Of a stretch of DNA of 64,000 nt, positions 17,101 through 26,764 are shown piece by piece. Origin of the DNA: Stutzerimonas degradans (lineage in GTDB: Bacteria; Pseudomonadota; Gammaproteobacteria; Pseudomonadales; Pseudomonadaceae); the NCBI RefSeq assembly GCF_024448505.1, contig NZ_JAMOHV010000001.1, forward strand, positions 372,001-436,000, written 5' to 3'. Both the position numbers and the translations under genes were made by a program. The notes under the pieces are model-generated. The model was not told where the DNA came from. It saw only the letters and a program-made list of their open reading frames with translations, and ran no database searches. Numbering within the stretch: position 1 is the first letter of the stretch; each line of letters begins with the position of its first letter.

Positions 17101-17137
17101 AAAAACGCCGCATCCTTGTGAGGGATGCGGCGTTTTT
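17101..17137. terminator. bidirectional rho-independent terminator
   Basis: AAAAACGCCGCATCC, loop TTGTGAG, GGATGCGGCGTTTTT: a 15-bp perfect palindrome with A and T runs on the two sides, between the convergent small exported protein gene and aceF. It can end transcripts from both strands. Confidence 0.92.
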
Positions 17138-17148
17138 CGTTCCGCGAG

Positions 17149-18807
17149 TTACAGCAGCAGCGTGCGGATATCCGCCAGCAGTTCCGACAGGCGCTTGGTG
17201 AAGCGCGCGGCGGCGGCGCCGTTGATCACCCGATGATCGTAGGACAGCGACAGCGGCAGCATCAGGCGCGGCTGGAAGGCCGAACCATCCCACACCGGCT
17301 GCATGGTCGCCTTGCTGACACCGAGGATCGCCACCTCCGGCGCATTGACGATCGGCGTGAAGCCGGTACCGCCGATGTGGCCGAGGCTGGAGATGGTGAA
17401 GCAGGCGCCCTGCATGGCGTCCGGCGAGAGCTTCTTGGTGCGCGCCTTCTCCGCCAGCTCGGCGGCCTCGCCGGCCAGCTGCAGCAGGCTCTTCTGGTCG
17501 ACGTTGCGGATCACCGGGACCATCAGGCCGTCCGGAGTATCCACCGCGAAGCCCACGTGCACGTACTTCTTGCGGATCAGCGCCTTGCCGCTGGGGGCCA
17601 GGGAGCTGTTGAAGTCCGGCAGTTCGCGCAGCAGGTGCGCACAGGCCTTGAGCAGCAGCGGCAGTACGGTCAGCTTGACGCCGGCCTTCTCGGCGGCGGC
17701 TTTCTGCGCCACGCGGAAGGCTTCCAGCTCGGTGATGTCGGCCGACTCGAACTGCGTCACGTGCGGCACGTTCAGCCAGCTGCGATGCAGGTTGGCTGCG
17801 CCAATCTGCATCAGGCGGCTCATCTCGACTTCTTCGATCTCGCCGAACTTGCTGAAGTCCACCGCCGGGATCGGCGGAATGCCGGCGCCGCCACTGGCGG
17901 CGACAGCGGTCTGCGGACCTTGCTGCAGCATGCTCTTGACGTACTGCTGCACGTCTTCCTTGAGGATGCGGCCCTTCGGACCGCTACCGGTGACTGCTGC
18001 CAGTTCGACGCCGAACTCACGCGCCAGCTGACGCACGGCCGGGCCGGCATGCACCTTGGTGCCGTCGCGGCTGGGCGCGCCAACCGGCTTGGCCGCTTCG
18101 GTCTGCGCGGTGGGGGCCGGCTTGCGATCGGCTTCGGCAGGCGTGGCGGCCTTGGTCGGCTCGGTCGGGGTGGTCGGTGCCGCTGCCGGAGCGGGCGCGG
18201 CCGCTACGGCGCCCTGGACCTTGAGGGTCAGGATCAGGTCACCGGTGCCGACTTCGTCGTTCAGCTTGATCGTCACGCTTTCCACCACGCCGGTGGCTGG
18301 CGAGGGGATTTCCATGCTCGCCTTGTCGGACTCCAGGGTCAGCAGGCTCTGATCGGCTTCGATGTGGTCGCCGGCCTTGACGTACAGCTCGATCACGCGG
18401 GCCTTGCCCGACGAGCCGATGTCCGGCACATGGACCTGCTGGCTCTGCTCGGCACCGCCAGCCGCTACCGGCGTCGGTTCGGCACTGGCGGTCGGGGCGC
18501 TGGCTGCGGCGGTATCGGGTGCCTGGGCCGGTTGTGCGGCCGGTTCGGCGGACGCCTCGGCACTGGCTTCGCCGCCGTCGCTTTCCAGCTCGAGCAGCTC
18601 ATCGCCTTCCTTCAGGCGATCGCCCAGCTTGACCTTCAGCGCCTTGATCACCCCGGCCTTGGGTGCCGGGATCTCCATGCTGGCCTTGTCCGACTCGAGC
18701 GTCAGCAGGCTCTGCTCGGCCTCGATGCGGTCGCCGACCTTGACGAACAGTTCGATGACTTCGCCTTCGCCGCTGCCGATATCGGGTACGCGAATCAATT
18801 CACTCAT
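17149..18807 (-). CDS. aceF: pyruvate dehydrogenase E2, dihydrolipoyl acetyltransferase
   Basis: 552 residues. Core of the pyruvate dehydrogenase complex, transferring acetyl from lipoate to CoA. Two lipoyl domains, each with the lipoylated lysine in ESDKASMEIP (K41 and K162), joined by Ala/Pro-rich linkers (about 78-118 and 200-250); an E1/E3-binding domain near 255-293 (AGPAVRQLAREFGVELAAV); and the catalytic domain with SYDHRVINGAAAARF near the C-terminus. The active-site triad has Asn where many E2s have Asp (HRVIN rather than HRVID), as I recall for the Azotobacter enzyme. E. coli has three lipoyl domains, so this is a two-domain version. Follows aceE by 11 bases; one operon. Confidence 0.96.
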   Translation of the reverse strand: MSELIRVPDIGSGEGEVIELFVKVGDRIEAEQSLLTLESDKASMEIPAPKAGVIKALKVKLGDRLKEGDELLELESDGGEASAEASAEPAAQPAQAPDTAAASAPTASAEPTPVAAGGAEQSQQVHVPDIGSSGKARVIELYVKAGDHIEADQSLLTLESDKASMEIPSPATGVVESVTIKLNDEVGTGDLILTLKVQGAVAAAPAPAAAPTTPTEPTKAATPAEADRKPAPTAQTEAAKPVGAPSRDGTKVHAGPAVRQLAREFGVELAAVTGSGPKGRILKEDVQQYVKSMLQQGPQTAVAASGGAGIPPIPAVDFSKFGEIEEVEMSRLMQIGAANLHRSWLNVPHVTQFESADITELEAFRVAQKAAAEKAGVKLTVLPLLLKACAHLLRELPDFNSSLAPSGKALIRKKYVHVGFAVDTPDGLMVPVIRNVDQKSLLQLAGEAAELAEKARTKKLSPDAMQGACFTISSLGHIGGTGFTPIVNAPEVAILGVSKATMQPVWDGSAFQPRLMLPLSLSYDHRVINGAAAARFTKRLSELLADIRTLLL

Positions 18808-18818
18808 GGCTTCGCTCC

Positions 18819-21467
18819 TCAGCAGTCCAGCGGATTGGGTTTATCGGCGTCGATGCCGAACTTGACGATGGCTTCGGCCAGTACCTTGGCTTCCATCTCG
18901 CCGCGTGCGACCAGCTGTTCCAGCGTGGCCAGCACGACCCAGTTGCGATCCACTTCGAAGTGATGGCGCAGCTTCTTGCGCGTGTCGCTGCGGCCGAAGC
19001 CGTCGGTGCCGAGCACGCGGAATTCCTTGCACGGAACCCACTGGCGGATCTGGTCGGCGAACAGCTTCATGTAGTCGGTGGAGGCCACCACCGGACCCTT
19101 GCGGCCGGTCAGGCACTGCTCGACGTACGACTGGCGCGGCTTCTCGTGCGGGTGCAGGAGGTTCCAGCGATCCACGGCGAGGCCTTCGCGGCGCAGTTCG
19201 TTGAAGCTCGGTACGCTCCAGACGTCGGCGGCGACGCCGTAGTCTTCGCGCAGCATCTTCGCTGCCTCGCGCACTTCGCGCAGGATGGTGCCCGAGCCGA
19301 GCAGCTGGACGTGATGCGCGGCGTCCATCTTGTCTTCTTCGAGCAGGTACATGCCCTTGATGATGCCTTCCTCGACACCCTCAGGCATGGCTGGCTGCTG
19401 GTAGGCCTCGTTCATCACGGTGATGTAATAGAAGATGTTCTGCTGCTCTTCGGTCATCTGCCGGATGCCTTCACGGATGATCACCGCCAGCTCGTAGCCG
19501 TAGGTGGGGTCATAGGTGCGGCAGTTCGGGATGGTCGAAGCGAGGATGTGGCTGTGGCCGTCCTCGTGCTGCAGGCCTTCGCCGTTGAGCGTGGTGCGAC
19601 CGGCGGTGCCGCCGATCAGGAAGCCGCGCGCCTGGCTGTCGCCAGCCGCCCAGGCGAGGTCGCCGATGCGCTGGAAGCCGAACATCGAGTAGAACACGTA
19701 GAACGGCAGCATCGGCTGGTTGTGGTTGCTGTAGGCGGTCGCCGCGGCGATCCAGCTGGACATGGCGCCGGCTTCGTTGATGCCTTCCTCGAGGATCTGA
19801 CCTTTCTTGTCCTCGCGGTAGAACATCACCTGATCCTTGTCCACCGGCTGATACAGCTGGCCGACCGAGGAGTAGATGCCGAGCTGGCGGAACATGCCCT
19901 CCATGCCGAAGGTGCGCGCCTCGTCGGGAATGATCGGGACGATGCGTTTGCCCAGGTCCTTGTCCTTGATCAGCTGCGCCAGCACGCGGACGAAGGCCAT
20001 GGTGGTGGAGATTTCGCGATCGCCGGAACCGTCGAGGATCGCCTTGAGGGTTTCCAGCGGCGGCGTCGGGATGCTGAAGCTCTTGGTGCGCCGCTGCGGT
20101 ACGAAGCCGCCGAGCGCCTCGCGCTTCTTCTGCAGGTACTTGGCTTCCGGGCTGTCCGGCTCCGGCTTGTAGAACGGCAGGTCCTTGAGCTGGTCGTCGG
20201 CGATCGGTACACCGAAGCGGTCGCGGAACACCTTCAGGCTCTCGACGTCGACCTTCTTGACGTTGTGCGCGATGTTCTGCGCCTCGCCCGAACCGGTGCC
20301 GTAGCCCTTGATGGTCTTGGCCAGAATGACGGTCGGCTGGCCCTTGTGGTGGACCGCCTGATGGTAGGCCGCGTACACCTTGAACGGATCATGGCCGCCG
20401 CGGTTGAGCTTCCAGACCTCGTCATCGGACATGTCGCTGACCATTTCCAGCAGCTCGGGGCGCGCACCGAAGAAGTGCTTGCGCACGAACGCGCCGTTGT
20501 TGGCCTTGTAGTTCTGGTAGTCGCCGTCGACCACTTCGTCCATGCGTGCTTGCAGCAGGCCGGCTTCGTCTTTGGCGAACAGCGGGTCCCACAGGCGGCC
20601 CCAGATGACCTTGATGACGTTCCAGTCGGCGCCGCGGAAGTTGCCTTCCAGCTCCTGGATGATCTTGCCGTTGCCGCGCACCGGGCCATCGAGGCGCTGC
20701 AGGTTGCAGTTGATGACGAAGATGAGGTTGTCCAGCTTCTCGCGGCCGGCCAGGGAGATGGCGCCGAGCGATTCCGGCTCGTCGGTCTCGCCGTCGCCGA
20801 GGAAGCACCAGACCTTCTGCTTGCCGGCCGGAATGAAGCCGCGGCTTTCCAGGTACTTCATGAAGCGCGCCTGGTAGATCGCCTGGATCGGGCCGAGGCC
20901 CATCGACACGGTGGGGAACTGCCAGAAGTCCGGCATCAGCCACGGGTGCGGGTAGGAGGGCAGGCCGCCGCCGTCGGTTTCGCGGCGGAAGTTGTTCAGC
21001 TGCTCCTCGCTGATGCGGCCTTCGAGGAAGGCGCGGGCGTAGATGCCGGGCGAGGCGTGGCCCTGGAAGTAGATCAGGTCGCCGCCGTGTTCTTCGGTCG
21101 GGGCCTGGAAGAAATAGTTGAAGCCGATGTCGTACAGCGTCGCGCTGGAGGCGAAGGTGGAAATGTGGCCGCCCAGATCCGGGTCGGCGACGTTGGCGCG
21201 CATTACCATCGCCAGGGCGTTCCAGCGTACCAGCGAGCGGATGCGGCGTTCCATGAACAGGTCGCCGGGCATGCGTGCTTCGTGGGTGACGGGGATGGTG
21301 TTGCGGTACGGCGTAGTGATCGCGTAGGGCAGCTGGGTACCACTGCGGGTGGCCAGCTCGCCCATCCGGGTCATCAGGTAATGGGCGCGTTGCTCGCCCT
21401 CGCGGTCGAGGACGGACTCCAGGGCGTCCAGCCATTCCTGGGTTTCGACGGGATCGAGATCTTGCAT
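18819..21467 (-). CDS. aceE: pyruvate dehydrogenase E1 component (homodimeric)
   Basis: 882 residues, matching the homodimeric E1 of gamma-proteobacteria. Thiamine-diphosphate enzyme decarboxylating pyruvate and acetylating the E2 lipoyl group. The ThDP/Mg motif is GDGETDEPESLGAISLAGRE near residues 222-241, continuing to IFVINCN; the active-site histidine region HISTFASSATLYD lies near 107. AGRTTLNGEGLQHEDGHSH is the conserved inner-loop region. Promoter-distal aceF follows directly. The 269-bp region shared with the divergent glnE holds two palindromes that look like regulator sites 110-175 bp upstream of the aceE start. Confidence 0.97.
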   Translation of the reverse strand: MQDLDPVETQEWLDALESVLDREGEQRAHYLMTRMGELATRSGTQLPYAITTPYRNTIPVTHEARMPGDLFMERRIRSLVRWNALAMVMRANVADPDLGGHISTFASSATLYDIGFNYFFQAPTEEHGGDLIYFQGHASPGIYARAFLEGRISEEQLNNFRRETDGGGLPSYPHPWLMPDFWQFPTVSMGLGPIQAIYQARFMKYLESRGFIPAGKQKVWCFLGDGETDEPESLGAISLAGREKLDNLIFVINCNLQRLDGPVRGNGKIIQELEGNFRGADWNVIKVIWGRLWDPLFAKDEAGLLQARMDEVVDGDYQNYKANNGAFVRKHFFGARPELLEMVSDMSDDEVWKLNRGGHDPFKVYAAYHQAVHHKGQPTVILAKTIKGYGTGSGEAQNIAHNVKKVDVESLKVFRDRFGVPIADDQLKDLPFYKPEPDSPEAKYLQKKREALGGFVPQRRTKSFSIPTPPLETLKAILDGSGDREISTTMAFVRVLAQLIKDKDLGKRIVPIIPDEARTFGMEGMFRQLGIYSSVGQLYQPVDKDQVMFYREDKKGQILEEGINEAGAMSSWIAAATAYSNHNQPMLPFYVFYSMFGFQRIGDLAWAAGDSQARGFLIGGTAGRTTLNGEGLQHEDGHSHILASTIPNCRTYDPTYGYELAVIIREGIRQMTEEQQNIFYYITVMNEAYQQPAMPEGVEEGIIKGMYLLEEDKMDAAHHVQLLGSGTILREVREAAKMLREDYGVAADVWSVPSFNELRREGLAVDRWNLLHPHEKPRQSYVEQCLTGRKGPVVASTDYMKLFADQIRQWVPCKEFRVLGTDGFGRSDTRKKLRHHFEVDRNWVVLATLEQLVARGEMEAKVLAEAIVKFGIDADKPNPLDC

Positions 21468-21576
21468 GGCTTGCTCCAGGGCGGAAAGGCTTCCAGAATC
21501 GGTTGCCTGCTGCGCACCCGCTTTGTGGGCGGGAGCGTTTATATGTTCTTGGATATGCCGGGGTAGGCCGGTCGTC

Positions 21577-21642
21577 TGTAGTTTTACTACAAAACTGCGC
21601 GGCGATCAGCCCCCTGCAGCATTCTTTAGTAGTAAAACTACA
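21577..21642. promoter_or_regulatory. two TGTAGT-N3-ACTACA palindromes (HexR-like) upstream of aceEF
   Basis: TGTAGTTTTACTACA at 21577-21591 has perfect 6-bp arms. At 21628-21642 lies AGTAGTAAAACTACA, its reverse complement with one changed base. The centres are 51 bp apart, about five helical turns, so two dimers would sit on the same face. The shape resembles the HexR operator (TTGT-N7/8-ACAA in Pseudomonas), a sensor of Entner-Doudoroff intermediates. They lie between divergent aceE and glnE, closer to glnE in bases (95-160 upstream), but a link to central carbon flux makes aceEF the likelier target. Confidence 0.55.
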
Positions 21643-21736
21643 ATCACAGGGCGCGGCCATACTTCCAAAGTGGCGCTTGCGCGGCTCTAGCTCGCGCGAT
21701 CCGGCTGTTCCGACGTGACAAAAGGAAACGACCTAC

Positions 21737-24673
21737 ATGAGCCTGCCTCCACTGGCTGCATTGCCTGTTTCACTTCAGCCTTTTGTCAGCCGGGCGCAGG
21801 AGACGTTCCGGCGCGCCCTTGGCGAATCGTCCGAACAGATGCTGGCGGCGTGGCCCGCTGCCCGGCGCGAAACGTTCGGTCGCGTTTGCGCCGCCAGCGA
21901 TTTTGTCAGCGAACAGGTTAGCCGAGATCCGCAGATGCTGCTGGAGCTGGCCGACACGGGGCTGCTGGAGCGCGCCCTGGCGCCCGGCGAGATGCGCGCT
22001 CTGCTGACGGCGGCGCTGGCCGAGTGCGACAGTGAGGATGCACTGGCGGTGTTGCTGCGGCGCTTTCGCAATCGCCATCAGGTACGCATTGTCTGGCGCG
22101 ACCTGGCGCGTGAGGCGGACCTGGCGCAAACCTGTCGCGAGCTGTCGGACATGGCCGACGCCTGCGTCGATCTCGCCTATCAGTGGCTCTACGCCCGCCA
22201 TTGCGAGCAGTTCGGCGTGCCGACTGGTAACCGCTCCGGCCGACAGCAGCATCTCGTCGTGCTCGGCATGGGCAAGCTGGGCGCGCACGAACTCAATTTG
22301 TCATCGGACATCGACCTGATCTTCGGTTATCCGGAAGGCGGCGAAACCGTTGGCGCCAAGCGTTCGCTGGACAATCAAGAGTTCTTCGTGCGGCTCGGCC
22401 AGCGCCTGATCAAAGCGCTGGATGCCATCACCGTCGACGGCTTCGCCTTCCGCGTCGACATGCGCCTGCGCCCCTACGGCTCGTCCGGGCCACTGGTGTT
22501 CAGCTTCAACGCGCTGGAACAGTATTACCAGGACCAGGGGCGCGACTGGGAACGCTACGCGATGATCAAGGCGCGCGTGGTCGCCGGCGATCAGCAGGCG
22601 GGCCGGGAGCTGCTGAAAATGCTGCGGCCGTTCGTCTACCGGCGCTACCTGGATTTCTCCGCGATCGAAGCGCTGCGTGGCATGAAGCAGCTGATCCAGC
22701 AGGAAGTCCGCCGCAAGGGCATGGCCGGCAATATCAAGCTGGGTGCCGGCGGTATCCGCGAGGTGGAGTTCGTCGCCCAGGCCTTCCAGCTGATCCACGG
22801 CGGTCGTGACCTCAGCCTGCAGCAGCGGCCGTTGCTGGATGTGCTGGCGACGCTGGCGGCGCAGGGTTACCTGCCGCCGGCTGCGGTCGACGAGCTGCGC
22901 GAGGGTTACGAGTTCCTGCGCTACACCGAGCATGCGCTGCAGGCGATCGCCGACCGGCAGACGCAGATGCTGCCGGAGAGTGAGGTCGACTGTGAGCGTG
23001 TCGCCTTCATGCTGGGCTTCGATAGCTGGACCGAATTCCATGAACGCCTGCTGCACTGGCGCGGGCGTATCGACTGGCATTTTCGCCAGGTCATCGCCGA
23101 CCCTGACGAGGACGACAGCGAGGACGGCGAGCTGCCTGACGGCGGCGAATGGCTGGCGCTGTGGCAGCAGGACTGGGACGAGGACTTCGCCGCCGGTCAG
23201 CTGAGCGAGGCGGGTTTCCGCGACGGCCCGACGGCCTGCCAGCGTCTGGCGCTGCTGCGCGACGGCAAGCAGGTGCGCACCATGCAGCGGCTCGGTCGCG
23301 AACGGCTGGATGCCTTCATCCCGCGCCTGCTGGGGCTGGTCGTCGAGCAGGACGATCCCGATCTGGTGCTCGAGCGCGTGCTGCCGCTGGTCGAGGCGGT
23401 CGCCCGACGTTCGGCCTATCTGGTGCTGCTCAGCGAGAACCCGCACGCGCTGCGGCGTTTGCTCGAGCTGTGCGCCGCGAGCCCCTGGATTGCCGAACAG
23501 ATCGCGCGCTTTCCGTCGCTGCTCGATGAGTTGCTCAACGCCGGGCGCCTGTACAGCCCGCCGCAGGCCCCGGAACTGGCGGCCGAGCTGCGCGAGCGGC
23601 TGATGCGCATCCCCGAGGACGATCTGGAGCAGCAGATGGAAGCGCTGCGCCACTTCAAGCTGGCGCATCGGCTACGCGTTGCGGCCTCGGAGATCGCCGG
23701 CACGCTGCCGCTGATGAAGGTCAGCGACTACCTCACCTGGCTGGCCGAGGCGGTGCTGAAAGAGGTGCTGATGCTCGCCTGGCGCTACATGGTCGCCCGC
23801 CACGGCGTACCGCGGCGCAGCGACGGCACGCCCTGCGATCCGGGATTCGTCATCGTTGGCTACGGCAAGGTCGGCGGGATCGAGCTGGGGCACGGTTCCG
23901 ACCTCGATCTGGTGTTCATTCACGACGGCGATCCGGCGGTCGAAACCGATGGCGCCAAGCCTATCGACAGCGCGCAGTTCTTCACCCGCCTGGGCCAGCG
24001 CATCATTCATCTGCTGACCACCCAGACCACCTCCGGCCAGCTGTATGAGGTGGACATGCGCCTGCGGCCATCCGGTGCGGCGGGTCTGCTGGTCGGCTCG
24101 CTGGCCGCCTTCGAGCGCTACCAGAGCCAGGAGGCCTGGACCTGGGAGCATCAGGCGCTGGTGCGCGCGCGGGTACTGGCCGGCTGTGCGCGGCTGACCG
24201 CCGACTTCGAGCGAGTGCGCGCCGTGGTACTCGGGCGGGCGCGCGATCTCGACGCACTGCGCCGCGAAGTCAGCGAGATGCGCGCCAAAATGCGCGACAA
24301 CCTCGGCACCCGCTCCAGCCATGCCGGCGTAGATGACAACGCGTTCGAGGCCGCGGCAGAGTTCAATCTCAAGCAGGATGCCGGTGGTATCGTGGATATC
24401 GAATTTATGGTGCAATACGCCGCTTTGGCGTGGTCGCACCAGCATCCTGAACTGCTGCGCTATACCGATAACATCCGCATTCTCGATGGGTTGGAGCAGG
24501 CCGGGTTGATGACCGGCGATGAGGTCCGGCTGCTGCAGGACGCCTACAAGGCCTACCGTGCAGCCGCCCACCGGCAATCACTGCAGAAGCAGCCCGGAGT
24601 GGTGAGTGGGGATCAATTTCACGACGAGCGCCGCGCGGTCATGCGTATCTGGCGCGAGCTGGGGCTCGAGTGA
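21737..24673 (+). CDS. glnE: bifunctional glutamine synthetase adenylyltransferase / adenylyl-removing enzyme
   Basis: 978 residues. Adds and removes AMP on glutamine synthetase in response to the PII protein and glutamine, setting nitrogen assimilation. Two nucleotidyltransferase domains are visible, each with its metal-binding pair: LSSDIDLIFGYPEGG near residue 189 (N-terminal, AMP-removing) and GHGSDLDLVFIHDGD near 719 (C-terminal, AMP-adding), each followed by an RVDMRLRP/EVDMRLRP segment. Length and layout match the E. coli enzyme (946). AAGGAAA precedes the ATG. Followed after 51 bp by ilvE. Confidence 0.96.
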   Translation: MSLPPLAALPVSLQPFVSRAQETFRRALGESSEQMLAAWPAARRETFGRVCAASDFVSEQVSRDPQMLLELADTGLLERALAPGEMRALLTAALAECDSEDALAVLLRRFRNRHQVRIVWRDLAREADLAQTCRELSDMADACVDLAYQWLYARHCEQFGVPTGNRSGRQQHLVVLGMGKLGAHELNLSSDIDLIFGYPEGGETVGAKRSLDNQEFFVRLGQRLIKALDAITVDGFAFRVDMRLRPYGSSGPLVFSFNALEQYYQDQGRDWERYAMIKARVVAGDQQAGRELLKMLRPFVYRRYLDFSAIEALRGMKQLIQQEVRRKGMAGNIKLGAGGIREVEFVAQAFQLIHGGRDLSLQQRPLLDVLATLAAQGYLPPAAVDELREGYEFLRYTEHALQAIADRQTQMLPESEVDCERVAFMLGFDSWTEFHERLLHWRGRIDWHFRQVIADPDEDDSEDGELPDGGEWLALWQQDWDEDFAAGQLSEAGFRDGPTACQRLALLRDGKQVRTMQRLGRERLDAFIPRLLGLVVEQDDPDLVLERVLPLVEAVARRSAYLVLLSENPHALRRLLELCAASPWIAEQIARFPSLLDELLNAGRLYSPPQAPELAAELRERLMRIPEDDLEQQMEALRHFKLAHRLRVAASEIAGTLPLMKVSDYLTWLAEAVLKEVLMLAWRYMVARHGVPRRSDGTPCDPGFVIVGYGKVGGIELGHGSDLDLVFIHDGDPAVETDGAKPIDSAQFFTRLGQRIIHLLTTQTTSGQLYEVDMRLRPSGAAGLLVGSLAAFERYQSQEAWTWEHQALVRARVLAGCARLTADFERVRAVVLGRARDLDALRREVSEMRAKMRDNLGTRSSHAGVDDNAFEAAAEFNLKQDAGGIVDIEFMVQYAALAWSHQHPELLRYTDNIRILDGLEQAGLMTGDEVRLLQDAYKAYRAAAHRQSLQKQPGVVSGDQFHDERRAVMRIWRELGLE

Positions 24674-24724
24674 AGCCCTTCGTCGGGCTACCAAGCAATT
24701 TCGAATTCTGAGGAGCTGGCAACG

Positions 24725-25648
24725 ATGTCGATGGCCGATCGTGATGGCGTGATCTGGTATGACGGTGAACTGGTGCAGTGGCGCAACGCGACCACCCACG
24801 TGCTGACCCACAGCCTGCACTACGGCATGGGCGTCTTCGAGGGCGTGCGTGCCTACAACACGCCGCAGGGCACCGCGATCTTCCGTCTGGAAGCGCACAC
24901 CGACCGCCTGTTCGACTCCGCCCACATCATGGGCATGAAGATTCCGTTCACCAAGGCCGAGATCAACGAAGCCACCCGCGCCGCGGTGCGCGAGAACGGC
25001 CTGGAGAGCGCCTACATTCGTCCGCTGGCCTTCTACGGTTCGGAAGGCATGGGCATCCGCGCCGACAACCTGAAGGTGCACGTGATCGTCGCCGCCTGGC
25101 ACTGGGGCGCGTACATGGGTGACGAGGCGCTGGAGAACGGCATCAAGATCCGCACCAGCTCCTTCACCCGTCACCACGTCAACATCACCATGACCCGCGC
25201 CAAGTCCAGCGGCAGCTACGTCAACTCGATGCTGGCGCTGCAGGAAGCGGTCTCCGGCGGTGCCGACGAGGCGCTGCTGCTGGATCCGGAAGGCTACGTG
25301 GCCGAGGGTTCTGGCGAGAACATCTTCATCGTCAAGAATGGCGTGATCTACACCCCGGAAGTCACCGCGTGCCTGAACGGCATCACCCGTGGCACCGTGC
25401 TGACCCTGGCGCGCGAGATGGGCATCGAGATCGTCGAGAAGCGCATCACCCGCGACGAGGTGTACATCGCCGACGAGGCCTTCTTTACCGGCACCGCCGC
25501 CGAAGTCACGCCGATCCGCGAAGTCGACGGTCGCCAGATCGGCATCGGCCGCCGCGGCCCGGTGACCGAGAAACTGCAGAAGGCCTACTTCGACCTGGTC
25601 ACCGGCAAGACCGATGCCCATGCCGAATGGCGCACGCTGGTCAAATAA
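24725..25648 (+). CDS. ilvE: branched-chain amino acid aminotransferase
   Basis: 307 residues, fold-type IV PLP enzyme interconverting leucine, isoleucine and valine with their 2-oxo acids. The PLP lysine is K160 in TRAKSSGSYVNSMLAL; HSLHYGMGVFEGVRAY (about 33-48) and EGSGENIFIVKNGVIYTP (about 197-214) are characteristic, and GITRGTVLTLAREMG is the phosphate-binding region. The ATG at 24725 has GAGGAG upstream; an in-frame ATG two codons later is less well placed. It sits between glnE and the LPS core genes, the order I recall from P. aeruginosa. Confidence 0.96.
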   Translation: MSMADRDGVIWYDGELVQWRNATTHVLTHSLHYGMGVFEGVRAYNTPQGTAIFRLEAHTDRLFDSAHIMGMKIPFTKAEINEATRAAVRENGLESAYIRPLAFYGSEGMGIRADNLKVHVIVAAWHWGAYMGDEALENGIKIRTSSFTRHHVNITMTRAKSSGSYVNSMLALQEAVSGGADEALLLDPEGYVAEGSGENIFIVKNGVIYTPEVTACLNGITRGTVLTLAREMGIEIVEKRITRDEVYIADEAFFTGTAAEVTPIREVDGRQIGIGRRGPVTEKLQKAYFDLVTGKTDAHAEWRTLVK

Positions 25649-25665
25649 GCCAAGGGCTGGCAGCC

Positions 25666-25712
25666 GGAAGCTGGACGTGACCAACACTCCGGCACCGACT
25701 TCCAGCTTCACG
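25666..25712. repeat. GAAGCTGGA inverted repeat between ilvE and waaF
   Basis: GAAGCTGGA at 25667-25675 and its complement TCCAGCTTC at 25701-25709, able to form a hairpin with about 25 bases of loop. The same core occurs at 32745-32753, on the far side of the first LPS block. No T run follows, so a terminator is unlikely; a second small dispersed repeat family is possible. Confidence 0.5.
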
Positions 25713-25729
25713 CTGATGACTTCCCGCTT

Positions 25730-26764
25730 ATGAATATTCTGATCGTAGGTCCCAGCTGGGTCGGCGACATGGTGATGGCGCAGACGCTGTTCGTCTGCCT
25801 CAAACAGCGCCACCCCGACTGCCAGATCGACGTGCTGGCACCCGAGTGGAGCCGGCCGATCCTCGAACGCATGCCCGAAGTGCGCCAGGCGCTGAGCTTT
25901 CCGCTCGGCCACGGCGTGCTCGACCTGGCGACCCGGCGCAAGGTCGCGCAGGGCCTGCGTGGCCAGTATCAGCAGGCCATACTGCTGCCCAACTCGCTGA
26001 AGTCCGCGCTGGTGCCATTCTTCGCCGGGATTCCCAAGCGCACCGGCTGGCGCGGCGAAATGCGCTTCGGCCTGCTCAACGATATCCGCAAGCTCGACAA
26101 GCAACGCTATCCGCTGATGATCGAGCGCTTCATGGCGCTGGCGTTCGAGCCGGATGCCGAACTGCCGCGGCCCTATCCGCACCCGTCGCTGCGTATCGAT
26201 GCGACGACGCGCGCGGCGGCGCTGGCGCGCTTCGGCCTGAATGTCGAACAGCCGGTGCTGGCGCTGTGTCCGGGGGCCGAGTTTGGCGAATCCAAGCGCT
26301 GGCCGGCCGAGCACTTCGCCCAGGTTGCCGAGGCGAAAATCCGTGAAGGCTGGCAGGTCTGGCTGTTCGGCTCGAAGAACGACCATGCAGTCGGCGAGGA
26401 CATCCGCGCGCGGCTGATTCCCGGCCTGCGCGAGGAGGCGGTGAACCTGGCCGGCGAAACCAGCCTGGCCGAGGCAATTGACCTGCTCTCTTGCGCCGAG
26501 GCGGTGGTTTCCAACGACTCGGGACTGATGCACGTGTCCGCCGCGCTCGGTCGTCCGCTGGTGGCGGTGTACGGCTCGACCTCGCCGGCGTTCACCCCGC
26601 CGTTGTCCGAGCAGGTCGAGGTCGTGCGCCTGGGGCTGGAGTGCAGCCCCTGCTTCGAACGCACCTGCCGCTTCGGCCATACCAACTGCCTGCGCGAACT
26701 GGACCCGGCCCGCGTGATCGAGGCGCTGGGGCGCCTGCTGCCGCAGCCGGTCGAGGTGCGCTGA
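25730..26764 (+). CDS. waaF: lipopolysaccharide heptosyltransferase II
   Basis: 344 residues, GT9-family enzyme adding the second L-glycero-D-manno-heptose of the inner core from ADP-heptose, on the cytoplasmic face of the inner membrane. N-terminal MNILIVGPSWVGDMVMAQTL is the WaaF signature; C-terminal nucleotide-sugar site motifs include LCPGAEFGESKRWP (about 180), VSNDSGLMHVSAALGRPLVAVYGSTSP (about 258-284) and the cysteine-rich CSPCFERTCRFGHTNCL. First gene of a tight run: waaC starts on the next base after its stop. Confidence 0.96.
   Translation: MNILIVGPSWVGDMVMAQTLFVCLKQRHPDCQIDVLAPEWSRPILERMPEVRQALSFPLGHGVLDLATRRKVAQGLRGQYQQAILLPNSLKSALVPFFAGIPKRTGWRGEMRFGLLNDIRKLDKQRYPLMIERFMALAFEPDAELPRPYPHPSLRIDATTRAAALARFGLNVEQPVLALCPGAEFGESKRWPAEHFAQVAEAKIREGWQVWLFGSKNDHAVGEDIRARLIPGLREEAVNLAGETSLAEAIDLLSCAEAVVSNDSGLMHVSAALGRPLVAVYGSTSPAFTPPLSEQVEVVRLGLECSPCFERTCRFGHTNCLRELDPARVIEALGRLLPQPVEVR

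Noticed and set aside
17125..21566. Very long open frames on the plus strand (612 and 868 codons) over aceF and aceE
   Set aside because: They mirror the codon-position GC bias of the real genes on the other strand, show no domain, and are Arg/Ala/His-rich as expected for antisense shadows.
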